From NCBI GenBank assembly GCA_017475265.1, contig JAFVFY010000066.1, positions 62,001 through 126,000 on the forward strand: 64,000 bases of DNA. The letters run 5' to 3'. This document shows positions 56,404 to 64,000 of the stretch, piece after piece. The notes under the pieces were generated by a model. It searched no databases. It saw only the letters and a program-made list of their open reading frames with translations, and was not told the DNA's origin. Position 1 is the stretch's first letter, and each line of letters begins with the position of its first letter. Source of the stretch: Prevotella sp. GTDB lineage: Bacteria; Bacteroidota; Bacteroidia; Bacteroidales; Bacteroidaceae. The position numbers were made by a program, and so were the translations under genes.

Positions 56404-58086
56404 TTAGTACTTGAAGCTGCTACCTCCGACAAATTCGCGCATAATGCTCGTTGGAGGTATCTCCTTATCGCTCACGGGGATGAAGTAGTGGATGAACTTC
56501 ATCAGGCGGTGGGCATCGGTGTATTCCGGACAGTTCTTCGGAACGCTGCCTAGAATGACCTCAGCATGAGGACGCAGTACGGCAAACTCGATGTTCAGGG
56601 CGGAGTTGAACATCACGTCGGCGGTTTCCTGATAAGGGAATATCCACTGGTCTTCGGCTGCGCACACGTTCTTCCATTGTGCTATCGTCTCCCTCGCTGT
56701 AAAGGCACCCTTGTTATAGTCGCGGATGATACGTCGCAACAGGCGGTTATCTCGCGTCGGAATCCAGTTGTGGTCGTCTAGCGAGATACTTGTCAATGCC
56801 GAGATGTAAATCTTGAATTTCAATGCATCGTCGATATGCTTTGTCAGCAAGGGGTTGAGCGCGTGTATACCTTCGATGATGAGCACGCTCTCGCCGGAGA
56901 GCTTTAGTTTCTTGCCGTTCCACTCACGCTTGCCTGTTTTGAAGTTGTATTCTGGCACCTCCACCCGCTCGCCGTTCATCAAGCGTGTAAGGTGCTCCTG
57001 TAGCAGGGCATACTCGACCGTCTCTATGTTGTCGAAGTCATAGTCGCCGTTTGGCAGCAAGGGCGTGTCCACACGGTTCACGAAATAGTCGTCAGTAGAT
57101 ATAGAGTAGGGGCGAAGGCCGCAAGCCAACAGTTGGATGCTGAGTCGTTTGCAGAACGTCGTCTTTCCCGAACTGCTAGGACCTGTGATTAAGACAAGTT
57201 TCAATGTCGATTCTCTCAGCCGTCGTGCTATCTCCTCTGCTATCTGCACGATTTTCTTCTCTTGCAGGGCTTCTGATACCTGTATGAGTTCGGAGGCGTA
57301 GCCTTTCAGCACCGCCTTGTTCACATCGCCCGCATTAGAGAGATGCATGATGACATCCCATCGCACCTTTTCGGCAAACATCGCATACGTCTTGGGCATG
57401 GGGGCTTTCTCTGCCAGTCGTAATGGGTCGTACCAGTCAGGAACGCGAAGCAGGAGTCCCTCGTGATAGGGTTCCAACTCCCAGACAGTGAGGTATCCGG
57501 CAGAAGGCACGAGCGGGCCGTAGTAGTAGTCGGCGGTGTCGCCGAGCATATAGTAGTCGCTGTAAATCTGTCCGCTGGTTTCCAGCAGTTTCACCTTGTC
57601 GGAGAATCCCCTTTCGGCGAATACGCGGATGGCCTCTTCCGTTGTTGCCTCATTCCGGCGGAAAGGCATGTCGAGACGTATAATCTCTTGCATGCGCTGA
57701 TGGATGGCCTTGACATCCTCATCGGTAAGAAGCGGGTTGGGGGAGTTTGGCTTCTTTTTGAAGTTACAATAGTATCCCCTCTCCAGCGGATGCTCCACGA
57801 AGAGCTTAGAACCTGGAAATATATCCTGTGTCGCCTTGTAGAGTACGAAACAGAGCGAGCGCACGTAGGCATAATGGCCAGGGCCTTCGCGGGCATCGAG
57901 AAACTCCACATCGCGGTTTTGAAAAAGGCGGAACTTCAGGCCTTGTGGCGTGTTGTTTACCTTTGCAGCCACAACTGGATAAGGCAATTCCAACTCTCCA
58001 GCAAAGTCATTGTAGACTTCGAGAAGCGACGTTCCCTCGGGAAAACTTCTTGTCTTTTCGATGTTCTTACAGCGTATCTGTAGCAT
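56404..58086 (-). CDS. TGS-domain nucleoside (uridine) kinase-like protein
   Basis: A 560-residue protein common in Bacteroidetes. The N-terminus (residues 1-60) is TGS-like, followed by a region resembling the editing part of threonyl-tRNA synthetase. The C-terminal half is a P-loop kinase of the phosphoribulokinase/uridine kinase family: G-P-S-S-S-G-K-T-T near residue 300, S-T-D-D-Y-F near 326 and E-G-I-H-A-L-N-P near 390. It is usually annotated as a nucleoside kinase; the role of the tRNA-synthetase-like half is unknown. A short N-S-P-N-P stretch near residue 113 may be another relic of the C-rich repeat. Confidence 0.85.
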   Translation of the reverse strand: MLQIRCKNIEKTRSFPEGTSLLEVYNDFAGELELPYPVVAAKVNNTPQGLKFRLFQNRDVEFLDAREGPGHYAYVRSLCFVLYKATQDIFPGSKLFVEHPLERGYYCNFKKKPNSPNPLLTDEDVKAIHQRMQEIIRLDMPFRRNEATTEEAIRVFAERGFSDKVKLLETSGQIYSDYYMLGDTADYYYGPLVPSAGYLTVWELEPYHEGLLLRVPDWYDPLRLAEKAPMPKTYAMFAEKVRWDVIMHLSNAGDVNKAVLKGYASELIQVSEALQEKKIVQIAEEIARRLRESTLKLVLITGPSSSGKTTFCKRLSIQLLACGLRPYSISTDDYFVNRVDTPLLPNGDYDFDNIETVEYALLQEHLTRLMNGERVEVPEYNFKTGKREWNGKKLKLSGESVLIIEGIHALNPLLTKHIDDALKFKIYISALTSISLDDHNWIPTRDNRLLRRIIRDYNKGAFTARETIAQWKNVCAAEDQWIFPYQETADVMFNSALNIEFAVLRPHAEVILGSVPKNCPEYTDAHRLMKFIHYFIPVSDKEIPPTSIMREFVGGSSFKY

Positions 58087-58123
58087 ATAGTTATTGTTTT
58101 AGGTAAAATACTTAGTTGTTGTT

Positions 58124-59053
58124 TCACTTTCCAGTGCGTCTCAGGTGTTCGCTTGCCCATGTGTAGAGGCGGCGTAGGCGTAGGGAGGGGAGCGAGAGGA
58201 AGAGACGGGCTTTGGGCGAAAGGCTGATGCCATGCACAGCCATGTCGGCAAGTAGCTCTTTGTAGAATGAGCTGTTCGCCCAATCGCTTCGAGGGCTCCA
58301 TAGTGCCACGCTGAGCATATTGGCAAGGCGGTCGTTGATCATGTCTGTCATGTAAGTCTCATGTTGACTGGAAGGTATGGCTTTCTTGCGTAGTTCGTTT
58401 AGTTCATAGGCGTAGGCAGCTGTCCATTGGAAGCAGTTGCTGGTGTGTTCCTCACCCTTACAGTAGACATCCTTATAGATAATACTCACAGGCTTCTCGG
58501 TGGAGAACACCAGACGGAGCCAGAAGATATAGTCTTCTCCCATCATAATGTGACGGGGCAAATCGAAGAGATGCGGAGTCATCAGGACGCGACGGTACAA
58601 ACTTCCCCATGGCACGCCGATAGTGCCCTCAGCTCTGACGGCTAAGTGTCGGAACTCGTCCATAGGAATGTGCGTTCGCTGTTCGCCAGGTAGGGTGAAA
58701 CCATTGCCAAAAACGATGTCAGTATTGTCTGAAATGCCATGTGCTAGGTTCGCCAGTGCTTCGGTAGGCAGCATGTCATCGGAGTCAACGAAGTAAACCC
58801 ACTCACCTCTTGCCATCTTCACGCCCACGCTGCGCGCCTCCGTGCGTCCCTTGTTCGGTTGGTGTATCACGGTCATGCGGCTGTCACGGCGAGCAAGGTC
58901 GTCGATAATGACAGTTGTTCCGTCCGTGCTGCCGTCATCAACGACCACCAACTCCAGGTCGGTAAAGGTCTGTGCCAGGATGCTCTCCAGACAGGACGCA
59001 ATGGTGGCCTCTGAGTTATAGGCAGGAACGATGACTGAGATTTGTTTGCACAT
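58124..59053 (-). CDS. Glycosyltransferase family 2
   Basis: A 309-residue inverting transferase beginning M-C-K-Q-I-S-V-I-V-P-A-Y-N-S, with V-V-V-D-D-G-S-T-D-G near residue 37, P-N-K-G-R-T-E-A-R-S near 67, and F-V-D-S-D-D (D-x-D) near 88. The frame is open to 59098, but that extension overlaps an intrinsic terminator (59066-59112), so 59053 is taken as start. It stands apart from the polysaccharide locus and may act on another glycan. Confidence 0.88.
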   Translation of the reverse strand: MCKQISVIVPAYNSEATIASCLESILAQTFTDLELVVVDDGSTDGTTVIIDDLARRDSRMTVIHQPNKGRTEARSVGVKMARGEWVYFVDSDDMLPTEALANLAHGISDNTDIVFGNGFTLPGEQRTHIPMDEFRHLAVRAEGTIGVPWGSLYRRVLMTPHLFDLPRHIMMGEDYIFWLRLVFSTEKPVSIIYKDVYCKGEEHTSNCFQWTAAYAYELNELRKKAIPSSQHETYMTDMINDRLANMLSVALWSPRSDWANSSFYKELLADMAVHGISLSPKARLFLSLPSLRLRRLYTWASEHLRRTGK

Positions 59054-59065
59054 GAAGGTAGAATA

Positions 59066-59112
59066 AAAAGCAAGACAGGCGAGATATGTGATTAGCATAC
59101 CCGCCTGTCTTG
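59066..59112 (-). terminator. Terminator of the N-terminal dockerin gene
   Basis: CAAGACAGGCG (59071-59081) pairs perfectly with CGCCTGTCTTG (59102-59112); on the minus strand the stem is followed by CTTTTTATT. Confidence 0.8.
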
Positions 59113-59136
59113 TATAGATGTTGCGGAAAAATTTAA

Positions 59137-60168
59137 TTAGTCGCCCATGACAGGACGGATGGAGAGACCATACTGACGCTCATAGAAAGAGACCATAGCT
59201 TCTGCCTCGTCCTCACAACAAACCTTTCTGTTTATAGACAATATTGTAGCTGACGAAGTTGGTTGATGACCGAAATGGCCATTTTTATGATCAACTTCCT
59301 TTCCCCAATATTTTCCTCTTGGGAACATGTATTGTCCGTCACGATATTCTACATACTGATATTCTGCACTTCCTGCTGCAGGGAGGAAAATTTCGGCCTT
59401 AGACCAGTCTCTTCCGTCTCTTCCTGGATTCTTGCCTTTGAACCAGCATCCCCAAATACCAGTTGCGTCTTTTGCTGCTTTCCCATTCCTAAGCTCATGT
59501 TTATCTGTGTCCCATTCCTGATCGGTATACTCCAGAAGTTCTTCAATTTCATGAGTGTAAGGCATACGCCATTTTCCACCCCAATGGAATGTTGCAGCAT
59601 CATCCTCAGGTTCAAGTACATCTATCCCGTCACCGCAGAATGTGGCATCTCCATAAGAACCATACCCATACCACCATGCATCCTCTGCACCGTCTTCAAT
59701 CGTGTACTTACAAACATCCCTCCATGTTGTTCCTCCCTCACTTATCCATTCATAGTTTTTCCATGTGAAAGCGGTTTTCTTGTCTTCAAGTATCGTTCCA
59801 GCGTCAAAGACGTAATTTTTACCTTTTGCAATAACCGCAGTTCTTCCACCCCAGGCAAAATATGCACCGTAGTTTTGATCTTTTGAATAACCAAGGTTCT
59901 TGTCGGCCCATTTCCTGGCACTGGGAAGTCCCAAATCTACAGCTTTGCCAGCACTTTCACCGAGTTTTGTTGCATTTGTCTGCTGCCTAAAAGCGAATAG
60001 CCCTCCCTGCGGATTCCCTGCCATGTGAGTGATAAGAGCAGATATGTCGGCTACGTCGACAGTTCCGTCGCCATTCAGGTCGAAGTTCTGGGCGGAAGCA
60101 GTGCTATGACCTCCCAGAAGCATTGCCAGCATCATGAAGCCAGCAATCTTAATTGTAGATTTCTTCAT
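59137..60168 (-). CDS. Secreted protein with N-terminal dockerin-like repeat and Fib_succ_major-type domain
   Basis: A 343-residue exported protein. After the signal peptide (ends near A-S-A-Q) a single calcium loop D-L-N-G-D-G-T-V-D-V-A-D-I lies at residues 30-42, an unusual N-terminal place for a dockerin-like unit. The rest resembles the Fibrobacter succinogenes major paralogous domain: V-D-L-G-L-P-S-A-R-K-W near 77, Y-F-A-W-G-G near 103, W-R-M-P-Y-T-H-E-I near 202 and F-L-P-A-A-G-S near 262. Function unknown; probably surface bound. It is monocistronic. Confidence 0.8.
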   Translation of the reverse strand: MKKSTIKIAGFMMLAMLLGGHSTASAQNFDLNGDGTVDVADISALITHMAGNPQGGLFAFRQQTNATKLGESAGKAVDLGLPSARKWADKNLGYSKDQNYGAYFAWGGRTAVIAKGKNYVFDAGTILEDKKTAFTWKNYEWISEGGTTWRDVCKYTIEDGAEDAWWYGYGSYGDATFCGDGIDVLEPEDDAATFHWGGKWRMPYTHEIEELLEYTDQEWDTDKHELRNGKAAKDATGIWGCWFKGKNPGRDGRDWSKAEIFLPAAGSAEYQYVEYRDGQYMFPRGKYWGKEVDHKNGHFGHQPTSSATILSINRKVCCEDEAEAMVSFYERQYGLSIRPVMGD

Positions 60169-60210
60169 ATTATTCTATGCTTTTAATTAATGTATATTCA
60201 CTTTGATGTG

Positions 60211-60242
60211 CAAAGGTATAGATTTATTGAGACACGAACAAA
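60211..60242 (-). promoter_or_regulatory. Promoter of the N-terminal dockerin gene
   Basis: Minus-strand TTTG (60239-60242), 20 bases, TACCTTTG (60211-60218). Confidence 0.7.
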
Positions 60243-60288
60243 CTTTTGTTATATTTATTGCTATTTTTTAATAATTATTTGCATTTAC

Positions 60289-60771
60289 CTAAGTGATAGG
60301 CAACTGATTCTCGTCTGCATCGTACTCTCGACGGCGGTGTCCGAAGAGTCGGTGGTGTATAAAGTTCATGGCTTCCAGACACACGAGCACCATGACTGTT
60401 GCGGCCGTTGCAAGGCCGTACATGCCTACTCCGGCAGTCATGCCGATGGCCGATGTCACCCAAAGCCCTGCAGCGGTGGTGAGTCCTTTCACCACGTTTT
60501 TCTGGAAGATGATGGTGCCCGCACCGATGAAGCCAATGCCGCTGACCACCTGTGCGGCCATTCGTGCCGGGTCGCGCTGGATGATGACGCCCGGTTGTCC
60601 CTGGAAGCTGTCAAAGCCGTGCATGGACAGCACCATGAACAGCGCCGACCCCAACCCTACGAGGAAGTGCGTGCGGAAGCCTGCTTCTTTCGACCGGTAC
60701 TCACGCTCAAGGCCAATGGCACCGCCGAGCATCGCCGCAATGAATATTGTCAATACGTAATTCCAGTTCAT
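60289..60771 (-). CDS. MgtC/SapB family membrane protein
   Basis: A 160-residue inner-membrane protein with four to five membrane segments. The family pattern is clear: G-G-A-I-G-L-E-R-E-Y-R near residue 16, R-T-H-F-L-V-G-L-G-S-A near 33, V-S-G-I-G-F-I-G-A-G-T-I near 76 and G-L-T-T-A-A-G-L-W near 95. MgtC-like proteins affect magnesium and acid tolerance and ATP synthase activity; the exact role here is unknown. It lies three bases after the next gene upstream and is probably co-transcribed. Confidence 0.9.
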   Translation of the reverse strand: MNWNYVLTIFIAAMLGGAIGLEREYRSKEAGFRTHFLVGLGSALFMVLSMHGFDSFQGQPGVIIQRDPARMAAQVVSGIGFIGAGTIIFQKNVVKGLTTAAGLWVTSAIGMTAGVGMYGLATAATVMVLVCLEAMNFIHHRLFGHRRREYDADENQLPIT

Positions 60772-60774
60772 AAG

Positions 60775-62472
60775 CTATTGTGCATATTTCTGAATAAGTC
60801 CTTCTGCCTGCGGGTCGCCCATCTCTTGTGCCTTGCGCAGGTTTTTCAACCCCTCTTCCTTCTCGCCTTTCAGACATTGTGCCAAACCCAGGAAGAGGTA
60901 ACCGTCGCTGTGGTCGGGGGCGACACGAATACACTCCGTAGCCGTCTCGATGGCTTCGTCATACAACCCCACGCGCACCTGTAGCGATGCTTTCTCGGCG
61001 TAGTAGAGGTCGCTCTGTGGGTTCATGCTGATGGCTTTGGTAATGTCGTTGAGTGCCTGTTGGAAGAGCCGTCCGCTGACCTCAGCTTGGAAGCGGAGGT
61101 AGTAGAAGCGGTCGTTAACCTGTGCCGCCATGAGCTGTTCGTAGTCGTTAAGCAGAGACACGGCTTGTCGCTCTTTTCCAGCTTCCATACGTGCCTGAGC
61201 GGAGGCAAGCAGATAGGGCGCTGCCTCCTTGAGGTAGGGCTTGGAGAAGAGTGCCACACAGCTGTCGAGCAAGGCTATCTGTGCTGTAGTGTCTCCTGCG
61301 AGCACCTTGCAACGTGATGCCTCGTAGAACAACTCCGGCGAGCGCAATGGCGAGGCGAACAGCTCTTCGTATACAGCGTATGCCTCATCGTATCGTTTCT
61401 GGGCGAACATCACCATACCCTCTTGCTGGCGGTATACCGTCTGTGGATTAGCGGCGTAAGCGGCTTGCGCCTCAGAGAGTGCGCGGTCGAGTGTCCAAGG
61501 TTCGTATGCAGGTTCTGGGCGTGTCAGCACCTTTTGGTAAATCATTCTCGAATAGTTGTAGTGTACGTCGTCGGCATTAGACGAGCCAGATTCCTTACAG
61601 ACACGCAGGGCTTCGGCCATGGCGCGGTCGGCTAATTCATAGTTGTCGCCGTTGGCAGCCAGTTGTGCACGGTTGATGTACCCCTCGTGGCTCTTGGGGA
61701 ACTTCGCAATGAAGTCATCGATGAGCGAGGCGTAGGCGGCAGAATCCATCTGCGCGGCAGCCAAGTAGAGAGTCAGTTGTGCCTGGGTAATGTCGTCGGG
61801 CAGGTCTTTCTTGATTTTCGTGGAGCGCAGCACGGGGTCGTTGATGCTCAAACCGCTGATACTCAAGCTGTCGGCAAAGCGTGCGCTGACGGCATAACTG
61901 ACCGTGTCCTGGCTATAAGGCTGTTGCATGATGCCGATGACCAAACCCTCCTCATCGAGCAGGGGTGCCCCAGCCATACCTTCCGTCGTGGCAATGCTGA
62001 CGGTGTAGTAACCATACTCTTGTTGCACGGTTTCCGTCTTGGTGATAGCTCCTTGTGGCAGGTTCTTCGCCTCCCGGTAGGGCAGCAGCCACACTTGCGT
62101 CTGCGCCGGAGCCATGCCTGGTGCCACGTCGATAGGTTGCGTCTTGTTGGCATCCACGCGGAAGCGAGCCACGTCGTAGGTTTCGTTGGCACCGAGGATG
62201 CAGCTCACCTGAAATTCTTTGCCGTTGGCATCGACGATTAAGGCACGTGAAGCGCCCTTGAACGGGGCGAAACAGCTAAGAGCCTCACCGTTGGTGCCCA
62301 CGAAGAATCCCGTGGTGCTACCTATGAGTGTGCCCCCGTCGTCGAAGGTTTTTAGCTTAAAGACCGACTTCGATGCCTTCTTTGTCCACGAAGGAGTTTG
62401 CGCCCCTACGGAGCTAATTAATAAATAACAACTAATAAGTAATAAACTTAGTATCAATCGTTTCGCTGTCAT
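60775..62472 (-). CDS. Secreted trypsin-like protein without catalytic residues, plus TPR domain
   Basis: A 565-residue exported protein (signal M-T-A-K-R-L-I-L-S-L-L-L, ending near V-G-A-Q). Residues 30-200 align with HtrA-like trypsin folds: F-F-V-G-T-N-G-E-A-L, D-V-A-R-F-R-V and G-A-P-L-L-D-E-E-G. The catalytic His position is Ala69, and the G-N-S-G-G motif reads G-M-A-G-A with Ala167 in place of Ser; Asp100 is kept. The remaining residues are TPR repeats to the C-terminus. It is most likely a binding protein that lost protease activity. A heptamer array lies between its start and recN. Confidence 0.85.
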   Translation of the reverse strand: MTAKRLILSLLLISCYLLISSVGAQTPSWTKKASKSVFKLKTFDDGGTLIGSTTGFFVGTNGEALSCFAPFKGASRALIVDANGKEFQVSCILGANETYDVARFRVDANKTQPIDVAPGMAPAQTQVWLLPYREAKNLPQGAITKTETVQQEYGYYTVSIATTEGMAGAPLLDEEGLVIGIMQQPYSQDTVSYAVSARFADSLSISGLSINDPVLRSTKIKKDLPDDITQAQLTLYLAAAQMDSAAYASLIDDFIAKFPKSHEGYINRAQLAANGDNYELADRAMAEALRVCKESGSSNADDVHYNYSRMIYQKVLTRPEPAYEPWTLDRALSEAQAAYAANPQTVYRQQEGMVMFAQKRYDEAYAVYEELFASPLRSPELFYEASRCKVLAGDTTAQIALLDSCVALFSKPYLKEAAPYLLASAQARMEAGKERQAVSLLNDYEQLMAAQVNDRFYYLRFQAEVSGRLFQQALNDITKAISMNPQSDLYYAEKASLQVRVGLYDEAIETATECIRVAPDHSDGYLFLGLAQCLKGEKEEGLKNLRKAQEMGDPQAEGLIQKYAQ

Positions 62473-62477
62473 TTTCT

Positions 62478-62547
62478 TCGATTGTCAATTATCAATTCTC
62501 GATTGTCAATTCTCGATTGTCAATTCTCAATTCTCAATTTTCAATAG
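62478..62547. repeat. Ten-unit heptamer array TCAATTC at the recN end
   Basis: Ten consecutive 7-base units of type TCAATTC/TCGATTG. The recN stop codon (62527-62529) lies inside the array, so the last RecN residues (K-I-E-N) are repeat-encoded. The array ends five bases before the protease-like gene start. Confidence 0.92.
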
Positions 62548-64000
62548 TTGCTTGGCGTTGGCGATGGCGGCTTCCGTGACGTTCGAACCGCTGAGCATCT
62601 GTGCTATCTCAGTGACGCGCTCATCTGCCGACAGCATCACCATGTGACTGGTAGTACCCTGCGCCGTCTCCTCTTTATATACGCGGTAGTGGGTGGTGCC
62701 CAGCGCAGCAATCTGCGGCAGGTGAGTGATGCTGATGACCTGTCGTCCTCCGGCTCCCATCTCGGCCATGATTTGCGCCATCTGCTCGGCAATCTTGCCG
62801 CTCACGCCAGTATCTATCTCGTCGAATATGATGGTGGGAAGCTTCACCGCCCCGCTAATCATCGCTTTCAGGGCGAGCATCACGCGGGCAATCTCGCCTC
62901 CGCTGGCCACCTGTGCCACGGGTTGCAACGGTGTCGAAGTGTTCGCGCTGAAAAGGAAAGCCACCCTGTCCTGACCCATACGCCCCAGTTCTCCGTGCTC
63001 CATCTGTGTCTCAAAGCGTACATGGGGCATGCCCAGAGGCACGAGGCGCTCGCGCATCTGCTTCTCAATAGCCTTGGCGGCCTTCTGACGTTGAGCCGTA
63101 AGCGCGTCGGCCAGTTGCTGGCACGTGGCCTTCTGCTTTTCGACTTCGACGCTCAGTTCGGCCAAGGCCTCATCGCTGTTCTCTATGGCAGAGAGCTTTA
63201 CACGAAGCTCCTCCTGCATGGCCAATAGCTGCGCGATGCTCTCGACATGATATTTCTTCTGCAGCTCGTAGATACGGTCAAGACGATTGTTCACGGCGTC
63301 CAGCTCCGCAGGGTCGAAATCCACGTTCTCCAACCGGCTGCTCACCTCGGCAGCCAAGTCTTTCAGCTCAATATAACAACTATTGGTGCGCTGTGCCAGT
63401 TCGTCGGCTCCTGGCAGCACGTTGGCGATGGCGTTCAGGGCAGCCGTTGTCTTTTTCAGCTGGCTCACGATGCCTCGGTCGTCGCCCTGCAGCGCCTCCT
63501 CGGCCTCATAGAGCGCGGCCTTGATGTCCTCCGAATGGGTCATCGTTTCGCTGCGCTGCTCCAGTTCCTCCTGTTCGCCGTCCACTAGTCGTGCTTCGGC
63601 CAGCTCCGTATGTTGGAACTGCAGGAAGTCGGCGTTGCGGCGGTTCAGTTCTATCTCCTCGCGCAGGGCTTCCAGTCGTTTCGTCGTCTCCTGATAGGTG
63701 GCAAAAGCCTGCTGATAGTTGCCCAGCGCCTTGTCACACTGGCCAATGATGTCGAGCACGCTCAGCTGGAAGTCGTGCTTGCCAAGTAGCAGGTTCTGGT
63801 GCTGCGAGTGCACGTCCATAAGCCTGTCGCCCAGCTCTTTAAGCATGGTCAGGGGCACGGGCGTATCGTTGATGAAGGTCCTGCTCTTGCCCTGTGCCGT
63901 CAGTTCGCGTCTTATGATGGTGTCTGCGGCGTCAAAATCTATGTCGTTCTGCTGGAAGAAGTCCTCCAATTCGTAATGGCTTAGGTCGAAGTGTGCCTCG
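62527..64000 (-). CDS. recN: DNA repair protein RecN (5' end outside window)
   Basis: An SMC-like ATPase for double-strand break repair. About 490 C-terminal residues are present; the frame is open at the window edge. The central coiled coil is long (roughly 170 residues on each side of the missing hinge). C-terminal motifs are V-A-S-G-G-E-I-A-R (ABC signature), I-I-F-D-E-I-D-T-G-V-S-G (Walker B) and S-I-T-H-L-P-Q-I-A. The Walker A half lies beyond 64000. Its final residues come from the heptamer array. Confidence 0.95.
   Translation of the reverse strand, partial: EAHFDLSHYELEDFFQQNDIDFDAADTIIRRELTAQGKSRTFINDTPVPLTMLKELGDRLMDVHSQHQNLLLGKHDFQLSVLDIIGQCDKALGNYQQAFATYQETTKRLEALREEIELNRRNADFLQFQHTELAEARLVDGEQEELEQRSETMTHSEDIKAALYEAEEALQGDDRGIVSQLKKTTAALNAIANVLPGADELAQRTNSCYIELKDLAAEVSSRLENVDFDPAELDAVNNRLDRIYELQKKYHVESIAQLLAMQEELRVKLSAIENSDEALAELSVEVEKQKATCQQLADALTAQRQKAAKAIEKQMRERLVPLGMPHVRFETQMEHGELGRMGQDRVAFLFSANTSTPLQPVAQVASGGEIARVMLALKAMISGAVKLPTIIFDEIDTGVSGKIAEQMAQIMAEMGAGGRQVISITHLPQIAALGTTHYRVYKEETAQGTTSHMVMLSADERVTEIAQMLSGSNVTEAAIANAKQLLKIEN

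Noticed and set aside
57700..57760. In-frame repeat insertion in the nucleoside kinase gene
   Set aside because: Only half of the C-rich motif is visible and no hairpin partner is found, so it is mentioned but not listed as an element.

Overview
The window looks like a chromosomal segment of a Bacteroidales bacterium, most probably Prevotella or a close relative. This rests on the many Bacteroidetes-type promoters (TTTG, about 19 bases, TAnnTTTG), the near absence of Shine-Dalgarno sequences, a C10 (streptopain/interpain-type) protease, dockerin-like calcium repeats on secreted proteins, and family-typical versions of Tgt, LptG and RecN. I saw no rRNA, integrase, IS transposase or CRISPR array. 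One tRNA (Arg, CCT) is present.

Layout. 1-615: cut-off MBL-fold hydrolase. 798-5440: electron-transfer flavoprotein (etfB, etfA), a small membrane-anchored protein, an acyl-CoA dehydrogenase and a C_GCAxxG_C_C protein. 5493-7848: RecD-like helicase and a TPR protein. 8040-8471: Hsp20 behind a sigma-54-like promoter. 8581-9723: tgt. 9724-18860: accessory insert between tgt and lptG, two genes usually adjacent in Bacteroidales; it holds three secreted proteins (two with dockerins), a DUF1703-type AAA ATPase flanked by 130-bp direct repeats, a second copy of the last 51 bases of tgt, and gene remnants. 18873-22137: lptG-like permease, DEAD-box helicase, rsmA. 22128-42246: surface-polysaccharide locus (polymerase, flippase, eight glycosyltransferase-type proteins, acyltransferase, GH99-like protein, wecC, wecB) that also encloses a secreted beta-helix protein and the C10 protease. 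42653-45724: tRNA-Arg, a membrane TPR/SpoIIE phosphatase and an AraC regulator. 46011-48034: ferritin-like protein, small winged-helix protein, rubredoxin and an MBL-rubredoxin fusion, probably an iron/oxygen-stress set. 48761-51721: GH28 pectinase plus a Cthe_2159-like polysaccharide-binding protein. 51839-64000: Nudix-HAD fusion, TolC remnant, lipoproteins, rsmI, TGS/uridine-kinase-like protein, a glycosyltransferase, an N-terminal dockerin protein, MgtC/SapB, a protease-like protein lacking its catalytic residues, and cut-off recN.

The most unusual feature is repetitive DNA at gene junctions and inside genes. (1) Tandem arrays with a 7-base (sometimes 8-base) period run from the stop codon of one gene to the start codon of the next. 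Each locus has its own heptamer, and in wecB two such arrays lie inside the reading frame. (2) A C-rich/G-rich hairpin element occurs in frame inside etfB, the RecD-like gene, rsmA (twice) and the beta-helix gene, and a relative forms the arms of a 158-bp intergenic palindrome at 46471-46628. (3) Small direct and inverted repeats and gene fragments mark the tgt-lptG interval as a recombination hot spot.

All calls come from reading the sequence and from family knowledge; no database search was run.
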